Shown: piece by piece, positions 43,331 to 55,593 of the stretch
Numbering within the stretch: the first letter of the stretch is position 1
Layout of the letters: each line of letters starts with the position of its first letter
Origin: Jacaranda mimosifolia
Taxonomy: Eukaryota > Streptophyta > Magnoliopsida > Lamiales > Bignoniaceae
Reading direction: 5' to 3'
Length of the DNA: 64,000 nt
Assembly: GCA_018894105.1 (NCBI GenBank)
Contig: CM032128.1
Coordinates: 15,667,001 to 15,731,000, forward strand
Translations under genes and position numbers: made by a program
Notes under the pieces: model-generated
The model's input: the letters and a program-made list of their open reading frames with translations, nothing else
Database searches by the model: none
What the model was told of the DNA's origin: nothing

Positions 43331-45273
43331 GATTTCACAAACCCTCAAGGAAGAAAAAGAGAATAAGCATGTGATTGAATTTGATATTAAAACCATGTTT
43401 ATGGTCTTTCAAGTATGTTTTTCTCCCACTATTTTATCAAATTCTTCACCCCCAAGAAGAATTTGGGAAATCATATTTCCTAATGAGAATCAAATCCTAA
43501 GGACTTGTAAGTGAACCCCTGTTTCGAGTGCCATCCACAAACAATCGAAAGGTAAGCAACACTTACTAATTGCATTTCATGCAACTCTTGATATATTTTG
43601 CCTCACTTTTCATGTAGACACCCCACTTCTAGTGCATCTACATTACTAAGTGTTAAGTTTTACCTACCAATCAAACTTTGATTAGAGACGGCTCCACATC
43701 ATCCCCCGCTTCGAGTGCCAATGCATGGAGGTTCTCAAATCAAAGGTGTAGCATATGCTAAGTATATGCTCACAGCTTTCCTCCTAAGTGTGACCCCTAC
43801 TTTGAGTGCCATCACACAAATTTGGTAGCATCGTCATGGCGTATACTATTGGTAGAAGGCTTGGATTAATTAAAACTCCTTTAATTTATATCCATTTCAA
43901 CTTAATATATGAAAAGCACTAAGACATTCTAAGTGGAGGGTTTTTGCGTGCAAAGATCTCATCATTTTATTTTTCTTATTTAGGTTTTTTATATCCTAAT
44001 CATGCGTCTCATACATCAATAGGATATGGAAAGCATAAATAAGTAAATGCACCTAGCATACTCCAAGAGTGGGATGACCATGAGCCTTAACAAGTAGTGC
44101 ACTTAGAGTCATAGGTGCATAACCTAGTTGATTTTAGGTGGGTTGATTAAATCTAGCTTTTACGTGAGTGTATCTTATACATTCATGTGTCTTTAATAAG
44201 TCTCCATGCCTCCATGGCCTCCTTTGCTCCATGTAACTTTTACATGAGAAAAAAATCCCTACTCCTAGTGATTCTGCTCTCATAACATTTACAAGGTAGA
44301 AATAAAGAGGCATGCAAGCTCAATTTAATACAACCTATTTCAACAACTTGAAACAAATAAAGTCAATATTAAAGGCTCATGATCATCCCCATTCATTCAT
44401 CATCCATTCAACAATTAAATGAATAATAAATAAATTTAGAATTAACAATTAATTCTAACAATTAAATGCTTATCTCATAAACAAATAATTGAACAAGCAT
44501 AACACTTATGCAACAATGGAGATAAACTTTAACAAGATTTATGGATCTTGAAAAAGATCAAACATGATATTGAGAACTTGCACAATACTTGTGCATCCAT
44601 AACACATGATTTAACATCATTTCTAGCCACTAAAGGAGCCAAAAAATGGCTCAAAACTTGCCCAAGCCAATACTGGGCACTGATGGCTGAGTAAGGCATG
44701 CGGTTGGGGCCCTCGGCCACTGCTCTGCCAGTTTGTGCCAAGGCTGCCGGCAGCCCCTATTTTAGGCTCAAAGGCAAGTCAAGCTAATTTTTAGCTCAAC
44801 TTTTGTGCACCAAAAATTTTATAACTCTTTCTAAACATTAAATTACACATCATGGACCAATTTCTAGATCATAAAAACATCGTAAAAATGGAAATTTAAG
44901 TGCTCAATCAAGCTACAAAAATCAAGTTCAAGTAAAAATCATATTCTTCAAAAATCTCCAATAAAACTCCAATCACATTGGATCCAAAAATGAACAAAAC
45001 TATTTTGATCAAACAACAACATGCTATATCACCATATAACATCAATAAATGCTAAATCAACAATCAACATTTATCATTAAGAATTGAAACATACTAAAAC
45101 ATGAATCAACACTTAAAACATATAATGTCATGCTTTCAACTCATCAATCAGGGAGCCACACACATCATCAACCAAACACTCCAATCCATCATATGAATCA
45201 AAATTTGGTGATCTAGATTAATAATTCACATGAATCAATCATCCAAAGAAAATCTAAATCTAAGCATGATCTA
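43331..45273 (-). other. untranslated leader of nested copia
   Basis: About 1.9 kb between primer site and gag, with no ORF of note. Four spaced copies of a motif like 'gatggcactcgaag' (minus strand) lie near 43,519, 43,625, 43,708 and 43,797, matching four motif copies in the leader of the copia at 58,702. Confidence 0.6.
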
Positions 45274-45286
45274 GGCTCTAATACCA
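45274..45286 (-). other. primer binding site of nested copia
   Basis: The minus strand reads 'tggtattagagcc', two bases after the LTR end; one change from the tRNA-Met consensus. Confidence 0.88.
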
Positions 45287-45288
45287 CT

Positions 45289-47550
45289 TGAAAGCTAGTA
45301 AGACACTAGGATCCAATTATAAAAACTTCAAAAGCTTAATAAACTAGTGCTTACATGCTAAGTAGGATCAAATCATGTTTGAGATTCATATTAGGATAGA
45401 GTGTTACCTTTGAAATTGAAAAATCCAAGGAGAATGAGGTGAACTGTTCACCTTTCCAGAAACTGTCAGTAAATGCGCAGTTGGAGAGGAGCAATTTTTG
45501 CCTCCGTCAAATCACCTCCAAAAATCACAAAAAAATTATTTGAGCTGATTAACACCTTTAGGAACTCTCATTAAAAAATTTAGATAACAAATCCTTCTAT
45601 ATCTCTCTGGAGAAAATTTCCAAATTGGACTTTGTTCAGTGGATCTCCAAAATTGTAGCAAACAAAGTAGTTTGCCTCTATTGATATGGTCCACACACCA
45701 AATAGATTTTCCAAAATCTCTAGCCTATAAGCGGTAATAAGGCCAGAGATGTGCTATGGAGGAGGCCAATTTTGGTAAGGAAGAAGAAGAAGAAAAAGCA
45801 AAGCTTTCAACACATGAATGCAATGCTTGCAAGGATTTTGAAGGGAATAGTGGAGAATCTAATTCTTCACACCTTTTGATATAATGGCTAGCCCTCTCTC
45901 TCTCTCTCTCTATCTATCTATCTATATATATATATATATATCTATATATAGGTGTTGAAAGGCGGCATCACACCTCCCATGAGGAAAATGGGCAGCCAAC
46001 TTGCATTTTGCCAAGGTGGCAAATGCAAATCTAATCTAAATTTCATTTGCATTCTAATTACATTTGAAATCTAATTTCAAGTTAATTAAAATGCTAATTC
46101 AAATGAACATTTCATTTGAATTTTCCCTCCAAAATGTGTTCTTCCCATTAATTAAATTAAACACTTTAATATAATTAATTAAACTTTGACTTAACTCTTA
46201 AGTCAAATAAGCTCAACTCTTAAGCTTGAATTTTGTTAACTTTACTCCATAAGTTAACTTGATCAATTAATGGTCATATTAGCACCAAATAATTAACTCC
46301 TTAATTATTGGTCTAATTTAACTCCTTAAATTAATTGATTAATTTAAATCCTTAAATTAATTGATTAATTTAACATTTAAATTAATCAAGCCAAAATTGA
46401 ACTTCAAAATTGGTCCACTAGGAGACATTTTCTAACACTTAGAAAATCTTTTTTGCATTAATTAGGAAGCTAATTAGTTTTTGTGTGTGACCCAATAGGT
46501 TCTACCATTCATTGAACATGGGCTCACAACTCCTTGTGACTTTTGAATATCATATATTCATTTAGTTCAAAACACTTTTAAACTAATCGACTCGATTCAA
46601 TTAATCTCATTAATTGAAGAGCACCCAATCTTCATGGTCGATGTCCAACCTCAAGCCCATGGAGCCTAACTAATTGGCCAAAATGAATATTTTGGAGAAC
46701 CATTATAGCTCTACGCTTACCATGCAAATATGGTCATTCTGTCTCATATCTCCCTAAAGAGGCCTTAGGCAAGATATTTATCGGCTTTCTAAGAGTCTCA
46801 ATACTATGCTTTTATTCTCAATGTTTGATTTCCTTGTGTGACCTCATCTTTCGAAAACTCTTTTTCCAAATTGTCACACCACCTTGCACAAGAATTTCTT
46901 GGAATCGATCATTCTAGAACACATAGGAGATGCACCGCTCATCACAATAATCAGGAGTTGGATTCCATCTTGGATCTCACAAACCTCCATGCCAAGTAGC
47001 TCATACCCAACCTCAACTCAAAAGACCCGATAAGTGGTCAAGGAAAAGTCATGAGGACTAGACGCAAAGTTACCATGGATCCTTAGGTCAAAGGACTAAT
47101 AATGTACATTAGCGTAAGCTAGAGAACTTGCCACTACCGACTTGCCACTACGGCTATCTAGTAAATTGGGTCTTCAATGCCTTGTTCTCTAATAAGCACC
47201 CACTAACATGCACCCATATCTCATATGGTTGCTCATGGAACGAAGCAATATCCAACATTTGGATTTATGCATCGTCAGTACAAGTCTATCCGAATCTTAG
47301 ATGCCCTGTCTCATAAGATCCTACGACTTGAAAGATTTAAGATCACGACCATGTGAGACTTATTCCATGGTCACCGAACCAAGTCTCGTAGTCATAAGTG
47401 ATCTAGGGGCTTCATCCAAATGCAAGTGAAGTAATAATGAGCATAAGATAAAGATGGCCATATAAAGAATATTATTCAATCAAGATTATTTTACAGGGAA
47501 ATAACTTTTACAAGGCCAATTTAATTGGCTTGCTGGGCATTATTCCAACA
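45289..47550 (-). repeat. 5' LTR of nested copia
   Basis: About 2.26 kb, minus-strand start 'tgttggaataatgcccagc' at 47,550, end '...tagctttca' at 45,289. A compound (CT)n(ATCT)n(AT)n microsatellite lies at about 45,894-45,952. It differs from the 3' LTR by many substitutions and small indels. Confidence 0.93.
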
Positions 47551-48860
47551 ATAAATACAAGGTAGGACTAGTAGTCAAAGGATATACACAAAAGGAGGTT
47601 ATTGACTACTTTGATACTTACTCGTCAGTGACAAGGATAACATCCATTAGACTATTGATTGCATTCACAGTAATCAATAATCTTGAGATACATTAAATGG
47701 ATGTTAAAACAACATTTTTAAATGGAGATTTAGATTAGGAAATCTATATGAAACAACTAGAAGGGTTTGTGGTTCCAGGACAAAAGAAAAATGTGTGTAA
47801 GTTGATAAAGTCACTATATGGCTTAAAACAAGCACCTAAACAATGGCATATAAAATTTGATCAAGTTATTCTTGAAAATGGCTTTAAGATCATTGAATGC
47901 GATATATGCGTGTACGTCAAAGGTAAGATTTCTGAATATGCCGTTGTGTGTCTTTATGTAGATGACATGCTCATTATAGGAAGCAACAATGACGTAATTA
48001 AAGAAACAAAAAAATTGCTGAGTAGAAATTTTGACATGAAAGATATGGGAGTAGCAGATGTGATCCTTGGAATAAAAATCATCAAGACATCTGATGGGCT
48101 AGCACTAACACAGTCTCACTATATTGAGAAAGTGTTCAACAAATTCTTGAGTCAAGAAAATAGCCCAGTGAAAACTCCTACAGATGTGAATCAACGGCTT
48201 ACCAAAAATAAGGGTGAAGCAAAGGCTCAATTGGAGTATGCGTGCATAATTAAGAGCCTCATGTATATCATGAATTGCATGAGACCCGATGTAGCATATG
48301 TTGTTGGTAAGCTAAGTAGATTTACTAGCAGTCTTGATCAAGAACACTAGACCACCTTAATTAGAGTTTTAAAGTATTTGAAGTATATCTTAAATTATGG
48401 ATTGCATTATACAAGATATCCAACTATAATAGAAAGATACAGTTATGCGAATTGGATATCAAACTCTAATGAAAACAAGTTCACAAGTGGAAACATGTTT
48501 ACATTAAAAGGAGGAGCTATCTCTTGGAAGTCTTCAAAACAAACTTGCATAGCTAGATGAACTATGGAATATGAGTTCATAATGTTAGACAAAGCCGGTG
48601 AGGAAGCTGAGTGGCTACGCCATTTCTCGAAAGATATTTCAAATTGGTCGAAACCTGTGCCAACAATTTGCATTCATTGCAACAGTCAATCTGCAATTAG
48701 AAGAGCACAAAGTATATGTACAATGGTAAGTCTCAACATATTTGTCGATAGCATAATATCATTAGACAATTACTCTCTAATGGAGTTATTTCTATTAACT
48801 ATGTGAAGTTAAAGGATAACATTGCGAATGCACTTACAAAAGGTTTAAATAGAGAGTAAA
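47551..48860 (+). pseudogene. outer copia reverse transcriptase and RNase H
   Basis: The right-hand continuation of the outer element. 'KVGLVVKGYTQKEVIDYFDT' near 47,570, KSLYGLKQAPKQWHIKFD near 47,808, the catalytic VCLYVDDMLIIGSN near 47,948, NFDMKDMGVADVILGIKI near 48,030, and RNase H blocks 'SLMYIMNCMRPDVAYVVG' near 48,255 and 'ISWKSSKQTCIAR' near 48,522. All lie in one reading frame broken only by stops (for example at 48,348 and 48,558) and not by indels over about 1 kb. The catalytic Asp pair is kept. Confidence 0.92.
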
Positions 48861-49482
48861 TGATTAAATCATCGAGGGGAATGGGACTCAAGACTACAAG
48901 AATAATTGAGTCATCAGAATAGGAACCCTACTTATGTGATTGGAGATCCTAAGAAATAAGTTCAAAGGGAAAAACATATTATTGTTGATGTGCAAGCACT
49001 ATACGGGCCTAAGCCTTTATCCTATTCTTATGGTGAGTTAACTGTGCTACCCACAAAAGGTTGAGGTTAAGCATTACTTTTAATGGTTCTTATATCTTGA
49101 TTTTTCAAGTGGAGGTGCAACAGGAACCTCTTAATAAGAAACCACCTGTATGAGTAAGGATTGGGTCGGTCCTACAAGAGTTTTAAGGCTGAATTCTCAA
49201 AAAATACTCATGAATACCAAGAGCTATTCAGGGCTAAAATAAACACAATGTTGAACCATAATATTGATTATCAAAGGTATAATGTGCAGTTCTATTATCT
49301 TGGTATACATAAAAGCCGAACAACCAAGACATCACGTTTATTGATTAGCAAGTATATCCGATAGTTCTCACTAAGGAAGGTTCAAAGCCAAAAGCTACAT
49401 CTCCTAATGCGGTATCTCTTGAGCTGAGAATCTTTCATGTGTCTGCATTCATTTGCACATCTAAAGAGATGATTTTCTCATT
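48861..49482 (+). other. outer copia region between RNase H and polypurine tract
   Basis: Short ORFs only (e.g. 49,161-49,364), none with recognisable domains. Probably the untranslated 3' part of the element. Confidence 0.5.
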
Positions 49483-49494
49483 CATGTGGGGGAT
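49483..49494 (+). other. polypurine tract of outer copia
   Basis: 'catgtgggggat' directly before the 3' LTR start at 49,495. Confidence 0.85.
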
Positions 49495-50395
49495 TGTAAA
49501 ATTTACCACACGGCATATAAACCACCAACTTGGTGTGAAATGAAAAGGTGGTCTTGAATATTAAATTCAAAGATATATATATATATATATATATAATGTA
49601 TTCATCTCAATGAGGAGATTTTAATAGTGTATTTACATGCTAAATTAATGAAAGATTGAATGAGAAAATGAAGTTTAAAGTGAGTCACTTGAAAAGGCAA
49701 TTTTATGGGCAAACCAAGGGTCAAACCAAGCTATCTTATATCTAAGTGATATATTTTATATAGCTTGGGTGCTATGTGAGTGTGGGTATGACCAAATTAA
49801 TTTGTTTTGGACAATAATTTAATTTTTAGTCCAAAAGTCACACCTTTATAGAAATGACCTTTGAAATAACTAGTGTGCCTACTCATTTGCCAAATTAATA
49901 GCCTTATTAAAAGAGTGTCTCTTCACTCTTAGCCTTTTGGGTTTCTCGATTAATTACTCGTTATGAAGAAGTAATGTGGCCTAATTAAACTATGTCTCTT
50001 CATGTAGCCATGTAACACCTATAAATAGGACTAGTTAGAAGGGGGGATAAAACACATTCACAAGCACTCTAGCATACATACTGCATACATTGTACATTGT
50101 GGTATCATTACAAAGAAAGAGTCTCAAGTTAGTAGGTTCGATTATCTAATTGGAGTGCCGCCTTTGACTGTAGAAGAATCATTGTATCTTGGGAGGTAGT
50201 TCGTCGGAGTCCTTCGAGATTTAATTCTCCAAGTAGGATCCTCCCTTTTTAGTATTACTTAAATTTGTGATTTCTATTAATAATCTCAAGTTATTTGCTA
50301 TTGCTCATTATAAGCTATCTTGGTTTCTATCTCTAGCTTATGTCTGATGGTTCAACTGACACTAGCACAAGCATACACTTATATAATTTTCAACA
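49495..50395 (+). repeat. 3' LTR of outer copia
   Basis: About 900 bp, starting 'tgtaaaattta' and ending 'attttcaaca', with a (TA)n run at about 49,575-49,594 absent from the 5' LTR. Confidence 0.88.
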
Positions 50396-52056
50396 TGATT
50401 TTCACCGTAATTTCACTTGAATATTTATAAATGTATTTCTAAGACTTATTGGGCAAGGAATCTCAATATTATGGATTTATTAGTTGAATGTATTTTACTG
50501 AAGAAAATGCTTAATAATGTGTGTGTTCCTTAATGAAGAAGGTTGTAGATGTTGACTCCAATCAAAAAGTACTTTTTTGTTCTTCCTTTTCAAGTGAAGA
50601 GGCCTTCTATAAATATTTCACAAGGAAAGTATTATATTAACTATGAGTGAAGAATAATAAAGAAGTTTTTAATATATAATATATATGTAATATTGATTTT
50701 AAAAATAATAACTCAAACATTATTCATATCAACAGTGCTTTTTCAAACAAAATTATCATATTAATTAGATAATATTCATAGCTTTACCTAAAAAGAAAAA
50801 TAAAGCTGTTTAGTTTAAAAGCTTCATGTCACAAGCTTTTGTTTTTCTATTAATATCTTTAATATTGTTGCCTTTCTTAACTTGTCGACCTTGTCCCCAC
50901 TTACAAATAAGATTGAAAAATAGTCATGTTGTTCGATCTCCAGAGCCCTTCGGCTGATGAACTACATGGCAATAGAAGAAGTCATAGAGTCAGTTGAAGA
51001 AACCTCTCAGCCTCATTAAGCTCAAATTCACAAGAGGACTGAGAGGGCCAAGGCTTATCCTTGTCGCCTTGCTTGACCTAAGAGGAATGAATGGGAGAAA
51101 GTCTTCTACTAAGTTCAATAGCTTAATGGATGATTAGAGGATCTACCCATCGATAGTTTGGTCATACCTCTCACAGCAACAACTATGTTCAGCGTCAACA
51201 TCGTGAGAGAGACTCACTCATGTCTAAGAAATTCTTGGCGAAATAGTTTTCATCAACACCGAAGTACCTATCGAACTCTTTAGATATGAAGGATCCACCA
51301 ACTCCCATCAACAACAACTCTAGTTCAACCACATTATACAACTACACAGTCACAATAATCATTGATATGGCAATGTTATTTGACCTTATCAAAGTCGTAG
51401 AGCCAATTCGATCTTTTTGGCATTATATGAGAAGCAAGCAATTCATTTAGGCCAACATGATAAGCTCTTAAGGCTAAGCACCCTCAATTTGAGCTGTCTA
51501 AAAAATACTATGCAACCCTAAGAAGTTAATTGCTTTAGATTAGCGTTTTATTTTGGGGTATAACCTCAGTCCATCCACTTAATGTGGATGGCCTCATTAA
51601 TTGCCTTTCAAGCTTTTAAACACTTTCTCTTCTCTACCCAAATCATGGGCCATCAATTTGTCTCCTCCACATTAGATGCACATAGGACGACTTTTCTTAG
51701 GATAACAATGTACGCGGTTCTATTTCAGCAGGTGATAACCTAATTGCTACCCACTTTGAATCAAAAGGTCTAGTATAACCTTATGAATTCCAAGAAAATA
51801 CACATCTAAATAAGGGATCAACAGTAATTTTGGCCTTATGGTGGATTCTATTCAATCCAACCTTTGTCTTAGGTACGCATTTTAAACACTTAAAGCTCTC
51901 GACTATTTTACATTCTTTTTATCTCTACCATACCTATACTAACTTAACTATTAGAGGGTCTTAGTTTTAGGATCATCTTGACAAGCTTAACATGCTCATT
52001 ATGGTTGCAAGTTTGATCAAGGCTCATTTACTCGAGCATACAACTTAGATTTTCCC
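50396..52056 (+). other. unassigned DNA, possibly the gag part of a gypsy relic
   Basis: 50,396-50,900 is AT-rich with nothing recognised. 50,940-52,050 is less AT-rich and shows short plus-strand frames before the gypsy protease and RT relic, so it may be its gag region, but no Gag motif is secure. Confidence 0.35.
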
Positions 52057-52420
52057 CATTACTAGAAAAAAAAAAGCTTATTGAGACACTAAAACGTGTC
52101 CTAATAAATGGTATATCATTACACTTTTATTTTTAAGACACTTTCTTCTACGTCTCATAAGAAGGGTCCTAATAGCTTATTTTGACGCCCAAAGTGTCTC
52201 AATAACTTAGCTTGTTATGATGCATAAATGTGTCTTCATAGACCCTACTATAATAACAATAAATAATGTTATTTTAATTTCAACTACCTTAACAACCTAA
52301 TTATATGTTACTTTGAAGTGTATCTATATATTATATTAAGGTATTTTTAAAATGTCTGTATAAACTATATATCTAGACACTAAATTACTTCCTAAACACA
52401 ACATTTTCCCTCTAAAACCT
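52057..52420. mobile_element. possible CACTA-like terminal fragment
   Basis: 'cattactagaaaaa' at 52,057 resembles the CACTA terminal sequence CACTACTAGAAAAA. It is followed by short direct and inverted 'gacac'/'gtgtc' motifs (52,085-52,340), the style of CACTA subterminal repeats. No opposite end or target duplication was found. Confidence 0.35.
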
Positions 52421-52899
52421 CCACAAATACTCTTTTACTTAATATTACATCCTCATTTGATGCTATTTTTGGGAAACCTTAGAACATGAAATACGAAAAT
52501 GGTGAAATAAGGCAAATAGTTTCTGTAAATAAGTATCTTGTGTCAAATTCATCCACACAAGTAAATTCACACCAAGGCTGACTGCCTTAATAAAAAGAGT
52601 GATAATTTCACCCATTCACCTAGAAGAACCCTTGCATGTGTTTGGGCTCACAGATGATGTCTTATCTTGCAACTGCCAATAATAAGCCCTCAATGAGAGA
52701 ATAGTATAGCATGGCCAACTTCACAACCATGCCTAAGTACTTATGCTATAGCTAGAGTTCTCTTTAGGTAGATACGCCCCAATGTACAACTACTTGGTAG
52801 ATTATAAGGGCAGTGTAGTATAATGTTCCCACCCATGAAAGAAGTATTTGAAAAAGAATGAGGGCTGGACAAGAGGATAAAGGGCTTTATCAAGTATGT

Positions 52900-55593
52900 G
52901 GACCTTAGTAAGCACTTTGCATGGTTCAGCATTCAACATAGAGGTGTCTAGAGATACCCACATTCAAATTAACTCGAGCCCTTGGCAAGGACACGGTCTA
53001 AAAGACCCCAAGATACATTCTAAAGTTAAATACAAATGAAATTCTTGATGTTCAAGGAGCTATTGACACCATATTTGAGAGACTAATCGGAGGAGTTCTA
53101 AGAAGACTAATGGGACAAAGAAGTAGATAAAAAAGGCTATCCATCCAAGCCCTATTACCGTCGGACCTATCTTTTTTGGCGACAAAGATCTATAGCATTC
53201 TTCCTACTAGCCTCTTACAATTTGTTAGATAGACTGTCCCATTGATATTACCTTTGACATTGCTAACTACTCAATAAAGAAGATCATAATTGGCAATGGT
53301 AACAGCCAACATTATTCTCTATAGTACTCTCAAAAGGATGGATATAGAAACCCTTAGTTTATTGTTAATTCATACGCCTTTAGTTGGGTTCAACAGAGTA
53401 AAATTTACCCCCATCGGATCAATCCATTTGTCCACCTCACTCGATACTACTTTATAGAGGAAGACTTTCATGATTGAATATTTAATGGTCGACAAGCCCT
53501 TCGCTTACATTGCAATTTTTATTTTTATTTTTGAGAGGCCAATTTAAATGACTTTCGCATTGTAGTGTCAACTTATCACCAAAAGATGGAATTTCCAAGT
53601 TCAACAGGGGTTAGGAAATTGTCATGTGATGTTGAAAAGGCAAGGCGATGCTATGTAATATCTGTTGAGGTAATGTCATTAAAAATAAATACCTCTAAGC
53701 CTACTATGTTGCTGAATATTGCAATGAGAAGAACAAATCATTGAAGAAGAAGTCAAAAAGTTCCTTGATGTCGGCTACATCATAGAGATTCAATCTGTAG
53801 ATTGGCTTTGCAACGTGGTCCTAATTCTAAAGAAAGATATAGGGAAAATGGCAAATGTGCAATTATTTACCAACCTCAACAAAACATGCCCTAAGGACTC
53901 ATATCCACTACCCAGAGTAGATTTGCTAGTCGATTCCATCACGTGTTTCATATTTTTGAGTATGATGAATGCCTTTTAGGGTTTTTACCAAATTTTTGTT
54001 GCACTAAAAAGACCAAAATAAAATATCCTTCATCATTAAAAAGGATGTCTACTGCTTTCTCTCATGCTTTTTGAACTAAAGAATGTTGGCACAACTTACC
54101 AAAGGTTGCTCAATCATGTATTCAAGAGAGAATTGGGCATACAATGTAAGTATACATAGATGATATGATTGTGAAAAGTGTCGAAAAAAGTGAACATCTC
54201 AAAGATCTCGACTACACATTCTCCATCCTTAAGAAGTTAGCATGAAGTTAAACCTAGCATAATACATGTTTGGAGTTTGTGGCGAAAAATTCATGGAATT
54301 CATGGTCAGTCAAAGGGGGATTGAAGTAAAAATTCAAAAGGTTTAAGCTATCTAGGATATCTCAAGCCCAAAGTAATTAAGGCGAATCATAGTTCTTAAT
54401 AGATTCATTGCCATGAATGCGAATAAAAGTCTATCTTTCTTTAAATTATGATAAACTCCAAAAGGCTCGAATGGAAAGAAGAATGTGATAGAGCCTTAGC
54501 TGACCTCAAACAAAATTTGATAGCCTCATTACTTCTGGCCAAACCCAGGTATGAAGAAACTTTGTATTTATATTTAGTTGTTTTGCTAGAGGCTATTAAT
54601 TTTGTCCTTTCATCGATGGTACCATACATTGACTTATTTATAATGTTAGCAAGCTACTTTAGTATGTTGAAAGAAACTATTTGGAGATAGACAAGTTCGC
54701 TCTAGAGCTTGTCATAGCTGCGAGAAGGTTATGCTCTTACTTTCAATTTCATATTATAATTGTTTTAAGTATCTAACCCTTGAAATAGATAATATCAAAG
54801 TCCAATTTATCGTGTTGGCCAACAAAGTATGTTATTGAGCTTGGCGAAATTTGACATTCATTTTCAACTGCAGACAAGCCCTCAAGGCACAAGTTTTGAC
54901 TGATTTTTTGGTAGAGCAAATTGGACTCCCTAGTGAGAAGGATTACTCCATCCTTTGGACCCCTTTAGTTGATGATTTCTATTATAGTGAGGGGAGGTGC
55001 AAAAATTTCTCTTGAATCTCCAGAAGGGATCAAATTAGACTTTGCACTTATTCAAGTAACAAATCATAAGGTAGAGTATGATGCATTGATTGCTGGGGTG
55101 AAAATGACTCTCGATAATGTGGTCGAATTGCTAAGGTGAAAATGACTTCGCTTATAGCCATTATTGACTCTTAATTGGTGGAAGCCCAGTTTGATGGATT
55201 GTATGGAGCTAAGGAAGCATTTATGGTGAAATATTTAGCCAAAGTAAGAAAAGTTTAGGTCAAGTTCAAGTCATCACACTTAATCAAATACCTAGATTAG
55301 AAATGAATGCACAGACGCTCCCTCTAAATTCACCAGTTCCATTATGGGCATAAGAGAAAGGATGATCACATTCTTGGTTGTCGAAACCTTAAATAGATCA
55401 CCACTTTATCAAGGCAGATGCTCTAGTTTTTGACTTGCCACTAGAGAGATCCAAGCCTCAATGGCAATATGAGATAATAGATTATCTCAAGGATGGCAAG
55501 GTGCAGCAACATAAGGTCTCTGCTCGATGCCTTAAGAATAGAGCATCCTGATATGCTCTTGACACGACAGGTCTTCTATCCAAAAATATTTGC
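52900..55593 (+). pseudogene. TAT/Retand-type gypsy Pol relic (protease, RT, RNase H, second RNase H)
   Basis: Protease-region blocks near 53,380-53,640 ('TPLVGFNRVKFTPIGSIHLS', 'KPFAYIAIF', 'YHQKMEFPSSTGV'). RT blocks near 53,740-53,960 ('KKFLDVGYIIEIQSVDWLCN', 'NLNKTCPKDSYPLPRVDLLV'). RNase H from about 54,460 (EWKEECDRALADLKQ, then KPRYEETLYLYLVVLLEA) and 'VERNYLEIDKFALELVIAAR' near 54,668. A second, plant-type RNase H follows near 55,020 ('DFALIQVTNHKVEYDALIAG'), a feature of the TAT clade. The integrase start 'IIDYLKDGKVQQHKVSARCL' near 55,480 is cut at 55,593 by a copia LTR. Stops and shifts throughout. Confidence 0.78.

Larger units (their letters stand above)
37334..47550 (-). mobile_element. 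nested Ty1/copia retrotransposon, minus strand
   Basis: LTRs at 37,334-39,552 and 45,289-47,550 are direct repeats. 'ataaa' at 37,329-37,333 and at 47,551-47,555 is a perfect 5-bp target duplication. On the minus strand the order is 5' LTR, primer site, long leader, gag, protease, integrase, RT, RNase H, polypurine tract, 3' LTR. All domains have stops or shifts. The LTR ends (TGTTGGAAT...) and protein blocks match the copia elements at 55,594 and 58,702, so these form one family. Confidence 0.95.
35757..50395 (+). mobile_element. Ty1/copia retrotransposon, old copy, interrupted by a nested copia
   Basis: Direct repeats 35,757-36,668 and 49,495-50,395 are the LTRs (TG...CA; shared blocks such as 'ccaccaacttggtgtgaaat' and 'tacattgtggtatcattac'). 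Flanks 'taatt' and 'tgatt' fit a 5-bp target duplication with one change. The internal order gag, integrase tail, RT, RNase H, with integrase before RT, is copia-like. Most of gag, protease and integrase is deleted. The piece 37,334-47,550 is a later insertion. Confidence 0.9.
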
